Below are positions 7,070 to 13,694 of a stretch of DNA of 13,694 nucleotides, piece by piece; position 1 is the first letter of the stretch, and every line of letters begins with the position of its first letter. The translations under genes were made by a program, and so were the position numbers. Under the pieces are notes generated by a model. It did no database searches. It was not told where the DNA came from and worked only from the letters and a program-made list of their open reading frames with translations. This DNA is from Giardia muris (Eukaryota > Fornicata > Diplomonadida > Hexamitidae): the NCBI GenBank assembly GCA_006247105.1, contig VDLU01000040.1, positions 1 to 13,694 on the forward strand. Reading direction: 5' to 3'.

Positions 7070-9909
7070 CTTTTTCAGTCTTCCGCTCGGTCGATTGAGC
7101 GGATTGGCAGCAGCCCCCACAGCCCCCCCAGCCCCAAGTCCAAGCCCCCCCCAAAGAGCCCGAAGAGCCCCAAGTCCAAAGGTCCAAAGGTCCAAGCCCT
7201 CAAGTCAAGACCCCGAAGAGGACCGAGGACCCAAGAGACCCTCAAGACCAAGAAGATCCAGCCCAAGGCCAACGCAAGAGCCCAAGCCCTCAGGGCCTAG
7301 ATCCCGAAGTCAAGAGACCCACAAGAGCCAAGGCCCAAGGAGCCCTAAGGTCAAGAGGACCGAGAACCCCAATGCAGGAGGACCCAGACCAAGACCCAAG
7401 ACCTCAGGCCAAAGCCCCCGAGACCCCATCTTTCAATGCCCTAAGTCCGAGAGCCCGAAGAGGCCGAAGAGCTCAAGACCCCCAGAGACCCAGACCCAAT
7501 GTAGGAGATCCAAGGGCCCAAGACCCAAGAAGTCAAGTCCCCCAAGGGCCAGCCTTCAAGTCCAAGGCCCAGACCCAAAGACCCTCTAAGGCCACAAGCC
7601 TCAGGACCCCAAGACCCATGCAGGAGGACCGAGGACCCAAGGGCCAGCCAAGACGAGGCCTCAGGCCAAAGCCACAAGTCTCCTTAAGACCCCAAACCCC
7701 AAGAAGCCAAGCCAAGGTCCAAGTCCAAGCCCCTCCAAAGAACCCGGAGAGCCCCAAATCCCAAAGCAAGACCCTGAAGCCCTCAAGAGACCCCAGCTCA
7801 AAGGCCCGAAGCCCACAAGCCCAAGAACTCCTGAGACCCAATGCAAGAGCCCAAGACCCGAAGACCCAAGGCCCAAAGACCTCAGTCTCCAAGAGCTCAA
7901 GGGCCAGCCCCAAGCTCAAGGCCAAAGGCCCAAGACCCCAGCCCAAGAAGACCCACCCAAGAGCTCAAGGGCCCAAGCCTCAAGGAGCTCAAGACCTCGA
8001 AAAGACCCAGACCCCCAAGGTCCAAGGCTCCAGCCTTCAATGCCCAAGGCCACAAGGCCCAACGCAAGAGCTCAAGAGCCCAAGCTCACAAGTCTCCAAG
8101 TCCAAAGGCCCAAAGCCCCCAAGCCCGAAGGCCTCAAGAGCTCAAGGCCCAAATCCCCAAGAGGCCAAGCCAAGGAGCCCGAAGACCCCAACCCCCAAAC
8201 TCAAGAGGCCCAAGCCTTCAATACCCCCAACCCCAAGACCCAAGGCCTCAGACCAAAGGCTCCAAGAGCCCAAGAGATCCAAATCCGAAGGCCTCAAGAG
8301 ACCCAAGGCCCCAGCCCCCAAGGACCCAAGTCCAAGGCCTCAAGGCCCAAGAACCCCGAAGAGTCCAAGAGACCCAACCAAGAAGACCCACCCAAGCCCA
8401 AGGCCCCAACACAAGACCCGAGAGACCCAAGTCCAAAGGCCCAAGACTCGAAGAGGACCCAAAGATCCACTGCAGGAGGACTCAAGAGCTTTAAGGCCCC
8501 AAGACACCCAACCCCCCAAGGTCCAAGTTCTCAGAGCCCCAGACCTCGAAGACCCCCCAAGCCCAAGGACCCAAGGCCCCAAGACTCCCAAGGTCCTAGA
8601 TCCCGAAGAGCCCAAGACCCCAGCCAAGAGCTCAAGGTCCCAAAGCCTCAAGGTCAAGAGGACCGAGAACCCCCAGTGCAGGAAGACCCAAATCCAAGAT
8701 CCCCAAAGCCCAGTTTCCAAGTCCAAGGTCCCGAAGAGCCCCCAAGGCCGCCCAAGAAGACCCCAAGTCCAAAGACCAAAGCCTCTAAGACCCCTAAGGT
8801 CCAATGCAGGAGGACCCCCCCCAAAGACCCCAAGCCGAGGCCCCCAATACAAGAGCCCAAGGCCCCTAAGACTCCCCAGAGATCCCAAGAGCTCAAGTCC
8901 AAGAGCCCAAGACCCCATGCCTGAAGGTCCAAGACCAAAGCCCGCAAGCTCATGGCTCCAAGACCCTAAGAGCCCAAGGACCCCGAGATCCCAGCATTCA
9001 ATGCCCCCCAAGCCCAAGGCCTCAGGTCAAAGCCCCCAGCCTTCAAGACCCCAAAGCCCAAAAGCCCCAAGACCCCAAGACCCAAGTCCCGAACTCAAGG
9101 CCCAAGAGACCCAGACCCCAAGAGCTCAAGGGCCCAAGCCTCCAAGTCCAAGAGCTTCAAGCCCTAAGGAGCCCAAGCCCCCAGACCCCGAAGACCCCCC
9201 AAAACCAAGCCCCCAAGCTCACAAGTCCGAAGGCCCCAAAGCCCCGACCTTCAAGACTCCAAGACCCCTAAGTCTCCAAATCCGAGAGCCCCAAGCCCCC
9301 AAGCCCCGAGCTCGAGGCTCGCCAAGACCCAAGCCCAGCCTTCAAGTAGAAGACCCCAACACAAGGCCCAAAGCTCAAGAGGACCCCAGCCCAAAGACCC
9401 AAGGCCACAAACCCAAGGACCCAAGAAACCCCCAAGACCAAGAAGACCCACCCAAGGTCCAAGACCCATAGCCCCGGTCTCCAAGCCCAAGGGACCAAGA
9501 CCCCAAGAAGCCTCCCACACAAGAGCCAAGCGAGGGCCCAAGACCCTCAAGATGACCTCCAAGCCCAGGAGGCCAGCCTGAAGGCCAAGTCCAAGGCCCC
9601 AAGGCCTCAAGCCCCCCAAGGTCCAATGCAGGAGGACCCCCCCCAAAGACCCCAAGCCCGAAGGCCTCAAGGCCCGAAGAGTCCAAGACCCCAGCCCAAG
9701 AGCTCGAGGCCCAAGACCCATGCAGGAGGACCCAAGGCCCAAGGAAAGACCCCCAACGCAAGAGACCAGGACCCACAGCCCCCAGTCTCCAAGCCAAGAG
9801 GACCCCCCAAGCACCTAGTCTCCTAAAGCCAAGACCCCAAGGGGACTGAAGACCCAAAACTCCCCAAGTCCCCAAAGACCCCAAGGCCCCAAGAAGACCC
9901 AAGCCCAAG

Positions 9910-10161
9910 GCTCCAAGACCCCTAAGAGACCCCAGACCAACCCAGACCCAAGAGCCCAAGACCCCAAGAGCTCAAGGCCCCAGTGCAGGAAGACCCAAAC
10001 CTCCAAGACCCTTAGAGACCTCCAGCATAAGAGCTCAAGGTCCCAAAGCCCCAGACCCAAGGTCTCAAGTCCAGTCCAAGGCCCCAGCCCTCAGGATCCC
10101 AGACCCCGAAGACCCCAAGACCCAAGCCCCCAAGGGGACCGAGGGCCAAAGACCCAGGAAG
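9910..10161. repeat. Long-range satellite duplication, copy A
   Basis: This segment of about 250 bp recurs almost unchanged at 10931-11177, an offset of 1021 bp. Both begin GCTCCAAGACCCCTAAGAGA and share the unusual words CTTAGAGACCTCCAGCATAA and CCCTCAGGATCCCAGA, which are rare elsewhere. Such near-identity within an otherwise diverged array indicates a recent segmental duplication or conversion. Confidence 0.85.
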
Positions 10162-10930
10162 CCAAGACCCAAGACCCAAGCCCCGAGCTCAAAGCCCAAG
10201 AGCCCAATCCCCAACACAAGAGCTCAAGCGAGGGCCCCCAGTCCAAGGAGCTCCAAGGGCCCAAGCCCAAGAGTCCCCGAAGCCCCAAGACCCCGAAGAG
10301 GCCAACCTCCAAGATCCAAAGCCCAAAAGCCCCCAATGCCCCAAGACCCAGACCCCCACACAAGAGCCCAAGCCGAGGACCCCCAGCCCCCAAGGCCCCA
10401 GACCCCAAAGAGACTCCAAGTCCCCCAAAACCCCAGTGCAGGAGGATCCAGGTCCAAGGCCAGGAGCTCAAGGCTCAACCCGAAGAGTCCAGAGACCCGA
10501 GACTCCAAGACCCCCAAGCCGAAGGCCCCCGTTCAGGAAGCCACCCACACAAGAGCCAAGCCGAGGACCCCAGCCCCGCAACACGACAACAGGCATGATG
10601 CCTGAAGGTCCAAGTCCAAAGACCAAGGCCCAGACCCAAGGCCCTAGATCCGAAGGCCCCAAATCCCCCAAGGTCCAAGACCCAAGACCTCAGGTCCAAG
10701 GCCCACAGCCTTCAAGACTCCAAGTCCCCAAGTGTTCCAAGCCCGAAGACCCAAGGCCCCAAGGCCCCAAAGCCCAAGGATCCAAGAAGCCCCAGCAACA
10801 CAAGAGATCCCCAACCCCAAGGAGCCAAGAGGCCGAAGAGATCAAGACCCCCAGAGACCCCAGACCCAATGCAGGAGATCCCAAGGTCTAAGACCCCCCA
10901 GCCCCAAGCCCTAAAGCCCACAAGCCCATG

Positions 10931-11177
10931 GCTCCAAGACCCCTAAGAGACCCCAGACCCAACCCAGACCCAAGAGCCCAAGACCCCAAGAGCTCAAGGC
11001 CCAGTGCAGGAAGACCCAAACCTCCAAGACCCTTAGAGACCTCCAGCATAAGAGCTCAAGGTCCCAAAGCCCCAGACCCAAGGTCTCAAGTCCAGTCCAA
11101 GGCCCCCAGCCCTCAGGATCCCAGACCCCGAAGAGCTCAAGCCCAAGCCCCCAAGGGGACCGAGGGCCCAAAGACCC
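10931..11177. repeat. Long-range satellite duplication, copy B
   Basis: Partner of 9910-10161. Small differences include CCCC versus CCC runs, and replacement of GACCCCAAGA by GAGCTCAAG near the right end, before both copies rejoin at CCCAAGGGGACCGAGGG. Confidence 0.85.
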
Positions 11178-13169
11178 AGCCTAAGTCCAAAGGCCCCCCA
11201 AACCCAAAGACTCAAGACCCCAAACCCAGACCCCCAAGAGACCCCAACACAAGAGCCCAAGGCCACAAGCCCCCCAAGGTCCGAGGGCCCAAAGACCCTA
11301 AGCCCACAAGACCCAAGACCCCAGTGCAGGAGGACCCAAGAGCCCAAGGGACCAAGAGACCCTCAATTCCCCAAGACCCCAAGAGCTCAAGGGCCCAGCC
11401 TCCAAGCCCAAGGGCCCAAGAGCCCACAGCCGAAGGCCCCAACCTAAGAGGACCGAGGACCCCAAGACCCAGCCCAAGATCCCGAACCCAAGGTCCAAGA
11501 CTCCCAAGGCCCCAACGCAAGAGGCCAAAGCCTAGGGAGCCCCGAAGCCCCCGCAGACCCGAAGAGTCCAAGAGCCCAAGGCCAGGAGGCCAGCCCAAGG
11601 TCCAAGACCCCCAAGGCCCCAAGCACCCTCAAGGCCCCAAGCGAGGGCCCAGCAGGCCCCAGCAACACGGCATCAGGTATGCCAAAGCCCAAGAGGCCCC
11701 AACACAAGAGCCCAAGTCCAACCAAGGGCCCCGAGACCCCAGCCCAAGGAGCCCGAAGGCCACAACCCTAAGCCCACAAGACCTAAGGCCCCAAGAGGAT
11801 CCAAGGAGCCCAAGTCCAAGAGCTCAAAGCCTCAAGCCCCCAAAGACCCGAAGAGGCCAGCTCAAGGCCCACAAGCCCCCCAAGGTCCAAGTCCTCAGAG
11901 CCCCAGACCTCGAAGACCCCCCCAGACCCCAAGAGCTCAAAGGCTGGCCCTAAGCCAGGAGATCCCAAGCCTTCAAGGCCGCAGTCCAAGGTCCAAAGCC
12001 CGAAGACCCGCAACCCCAGGGCTCCAAGCCCCAAGAGCTTCAAGCCCCCCAAAGCCCAAGGCCCCAAGTCCCCAAATCCCCAAGAGACCCCAACACAAGA
12101 GCCCAGCCCGAAGATTCAAGACCCCAAGGGACCGAGGACTCAAAACCCCCAGTCCCCAGAGACCCACAGCCCCAAGACCCCCAAGCCCAGGGAGCCCCGA
12201 AGCCCCCAAGGCCCGAGAGACCCAAGCCCAAGAGTCCAAGAGCCCAAGGCCAGGAGCTCAAGGCTCAACCCCGAAGACCCCCAGACCCCCAAGGGCCCCA
12301 GACCCCAAACTTCCAAGGCCCCCAACACAAGACCCCAGGGCCACAAGCCCGAAGGCCCAAGCCGAGGCCCCCAGCCTCCAAAGAGCCCAAACCTCCAAGA
12401 TCCCCCAAGACCCAAGACCCAAGGCCCGACCCAAGGCCCCCAGTCCAAGGAGCTCCAAGACCCAAGGGCCCCCCCAAGGCCCACAACTTCGAAGACCCAT
12501 GGCCCCGGTCTCCAAGCCCAAGGACCAAGGCCTCAGGTCCAAGGCCCCCAAGGCCCAAGAGACCCCGAAGAGGCCTCCATACAGGAGCTCAAGCCGAGGG
12601 CCCCCAGACCCGCAGACCCAAGAGACCCCCTCAAGGTCCAAAACCCCAAAGACCCCTCAGAGACCCCAAGCCCAAGAGCTCAAGCCTCAACCCCGAAGCC
12701 CCCCAAGGCCCCAAGACTCCCAGCCCCCAAGCCCAAGGCCCCAAATCCCCAAGAGCTTCAAGCCCCCAAGCCCAAAGGCCCACCCCAAGGTCCAAGGACC
12801 CAAGTCTCCCTAAGACCCCGAAGCCCAAGAGGACTGAGGGCCCAAGACCCCAAGAAGCCTCCCACACAAGAGATCCCCAACCCCAAGGAGCCCTAAGGCC
12901 CCAAAGCCCAAGGCCCCAAGTCCGAGGCCTTAGCCCAAAGGCCCCCAAGGCCCCAATGCAAGAGCCCGAAGGCCTCAAGAGACCCCAAGCCCCAGCCTAA
13001 GTCCAAGGTCTCAGTCCAAAGGCCCAAGAAGGCTCAAGTCCAAGGCCCCAAGGCCTCAAGCCCCCCAAGGTCCGAGGGCCCAAAGACCCCCAGAGACCCC
13101 ATGCAGGAGGACCCAGACCCAAGAGCCCAAGACTCCCAAGGGCCCAAAGCCCGAGGGCACAAAGCCCTC

Positions 13170-13260
13170 AAGAGGACCCCGCAACCCCAAGACCCCAATG
13201 CAGGAAGACCTAGATCTCCAAGCCCCCCCCAAAGACCCCAATCCCCAAGAGACCCCCAAG
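13170..13260. repeat. Satellite segment shared with 4646-4735
   Basis: Partner of the left-block segment. It differs mainly by CAATGCAGGAAGACC for CAGTGCAGGAGGACC and by one extra C in a C run. Confidence 0.75.
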
Positions 13261-13310
13261 AAGCCAAGCCCAAGGTCCCCAGCCCCCCAAGAGCCCCCAG
13301 CAACACGACA

Positions 13311-13414
13311 ACAGGCATGCAACAGTGCAACGACGCAACAGCAGCGCAACGCCAGATAAACGCCACCCGCCCCCACCCCACCTCCATCCCCGCCCCACCA
13401 TCCCATCTCCATCC
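13311..13414. other. Satellite-telomere junction with GCAAC words and C-rich tail
   Basis: The satellite ends at a CAACACGACAACAGGCATG motif, also present near 10578. The next 40 bases carry four GCAAC words at spacings of about 8, 8 and 11. From 13365 to 13414 the plus strand is C-rich (CCACCC, CCCCAC and CATCC words) and then gives way abruptly to the telomere. The segment is non-coding as far as can be seen. Confidence 0.7.
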
Positions 13415-13694
13415 GGTAGGTAGGTAGGGTAGGGTAGGTAGGTAGGGTAGGGTAGGGTAGGGTAGGGTAGGGTAGGGTAGGGTAGGGTAGGGTAGGGTAG
13501 GGTAGGGTAGGGTAGGGTAGGGTAGGTAGGGTAGGTAGGGTAGGGTAGGGTAGGGTAGGGTAGGGTAGGGTAGGGTAGGTAGGGTAGGGTAGGGTAGGGG
13601 TAGGGTAGGGTAGGGTAGGTAGGGTAGGGTAGGTAGGGTAGGTAGGGTAGGTAGGGTAGGTAGGGTAGGGTAGGGTAGGGTAGGGTAGGGTAGG
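13415..13694 (+). repeat. Telomere: TAGGG array with interspersed TAGG units
   Basis: About 280 bases of uninterrupted TAGGG pentamers are broken by roughly a dozen TAGG tetramers (13417-13424, around 13435-13442, 13523-13536, and regularly between 13630 and 13665) and one TAGGGG (ending at 13600). No TTAGGG is present. The G-rich strand points outward, as in a true chromosome end. The TAGGG repeat is known from Giardia. Variation could be genuine telomerase slippage or G-run miscalling. Confidence 0.93.

Larger units (their letters stand above)
7105..13310. repeat. Subtelomeric C/A-rich satellite, right block
   Basis: This is the same word set as the left block (CCCAAG, AAGACCCC, AAGAGCTCAAG, CAACACAAGAGCCC, CCTTCAATGCCC). 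The marker TGCAGGAGGACC or a variant recurs near 7373, 7620, 8470, 8805, 9628, 9720, 10437, 11326 and 13101. It starts within 40 bp of the copy 2 start codon, cutting off the upstream flank. Rare T leaves a plus-strand frame open for 699 codons (7372-9471) and another for 341 (10928-11953). Both give Pro/Lys/Arg/Ser/Gln-rich text without domains. G-runs spaced by 3-7 bases on the minus strand favour G-quadruplexes. I call no genes. Confidence 0.92.

Noticed and set aside
6533..7195. Extending copy 2 upstream of 7069 to an earlier start near 7187-7195
   Set aside because: That extension reads through satellite (Leu/Gly/Trp text). The 34-base block around the 7069 ATG is identical to that of copy 1, which marks the true start.
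7372..9471. 699-codon open frame on the plus strand
   Set aside because: It lies wholly in T-poor satellite, where stop codons are rare in all three plus frames. The product is Pro/Lys/Arg/Ser/Gln word repeats with no domain, and repeated words occur in every frame, so indels between copies are not multiples of three.
8340..9959. Long minus-strand frames rich in Gly, Leu, Trp and Ser
   Set aside because: They are the complement of the same satellite, with TTGGG/GGGTC words read as Leu-Gly-Trp-Ser. Several overlap in different frames with equivalent text.
10928..11953. 341-codon open frame on the plus strand and similar frames at 4526-5089, 5005-5667 and 8040-8924
   Set aside because: Same cause: absence of T in the satellite rather than coding selection.
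3226..13310. Resemblance to vertebrate immunoglobulin switch regions (G-rich strand, many AGCT sites)
   Set aside because: AGCT occurs within GAGCTC words and the strand is G-rich, but there are no constant-region exons and the array ends in a telomere. The likeness is compositional.
7105..13310. CRISPR-like array suggested by recurring TGCAGGAGGACC
   Set aside because: Spacing is irregular (tens to over a thousand bases), the intervening DNA is itself repetitive, and there are no cas genes.
13415..13694. Assignment to Giardia on the basis of TAGGG
   Set aside because: No other Giardia-type feature (rDNA next to the telomere, known surface-protein genes) was recognised. The repeat may also be affected by base-calling, so the taxon is left open.

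Overview
This window looks like a eukaryotic (or telomere-bearing) chromosome end, read from the interior on the left to the tip on the right. The last 280 bases are a telomere-type array of TAGGG units mixed with TAGG units, with the G-rich strand running 5'->3' to the end. TAGGG is best known from Giardia, but nothing else here ties the sequence to that genus, so the organism is left unassigned. No rRNA, tRNA, CRISPR array, insertion sequence or bacterial-type operon was seen.

Layout. 1-520: G-rich degenerate repeats. 521-880: polypyrimidine repeat. 905-936: hairpin with an AT-rich loop. About 1139-2380: a minus-strand protein-coding locus of unknown function whose reading frame keeps changing. 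2395-3225: degenerate tandem duplication grading into satellite. 3226-5553: C/A-rich, T-poor subtelomeric satellite. 5554-7104: an island with two tandem minus-strand genes for small proteins with a C4C4 RING-like zinc-binding pattern, plus a duplicated 114-bp flank. 7105-13310: the same satellite again, with long-range internal duplications. 13311-13414: short junction segment. 13415-13694: telomere.

Most of the long open frames are artefacts. The satellite plus strand is so poor in T that stop codons are rare, giving a 699-codon frame and many smaller ones made of Pro, Lys, Arg, Ser and Gln, with Gly/Leu/Trp-rich shadows on the other strand. I do not count these as genes.

The observation most worth following is in the real coding DNA. 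In the RING-like pair and in the left locus, natural-looking protein with G/C-ending codons continues across frame changes, and the steps I can place all fit a -1 change (a missing base, or a read-back), never clearly +1 alone. The two RING-like copies share one such step at the same place, with exactly 137 nt between the first and last cysteine pair in both. Systematic base loss in a long-read assembly is the simplest explanation. An ancestral deletion in a pseudogene family, programmed -1 frameshifting, or insertional RNA editing are the biological alternatives.

How the parts work together is mostly unknown. The two RING-like genes form a small tandem subtelomeric family with a shared flank that probably holds the promoter of one gene and the 3' end of the next.
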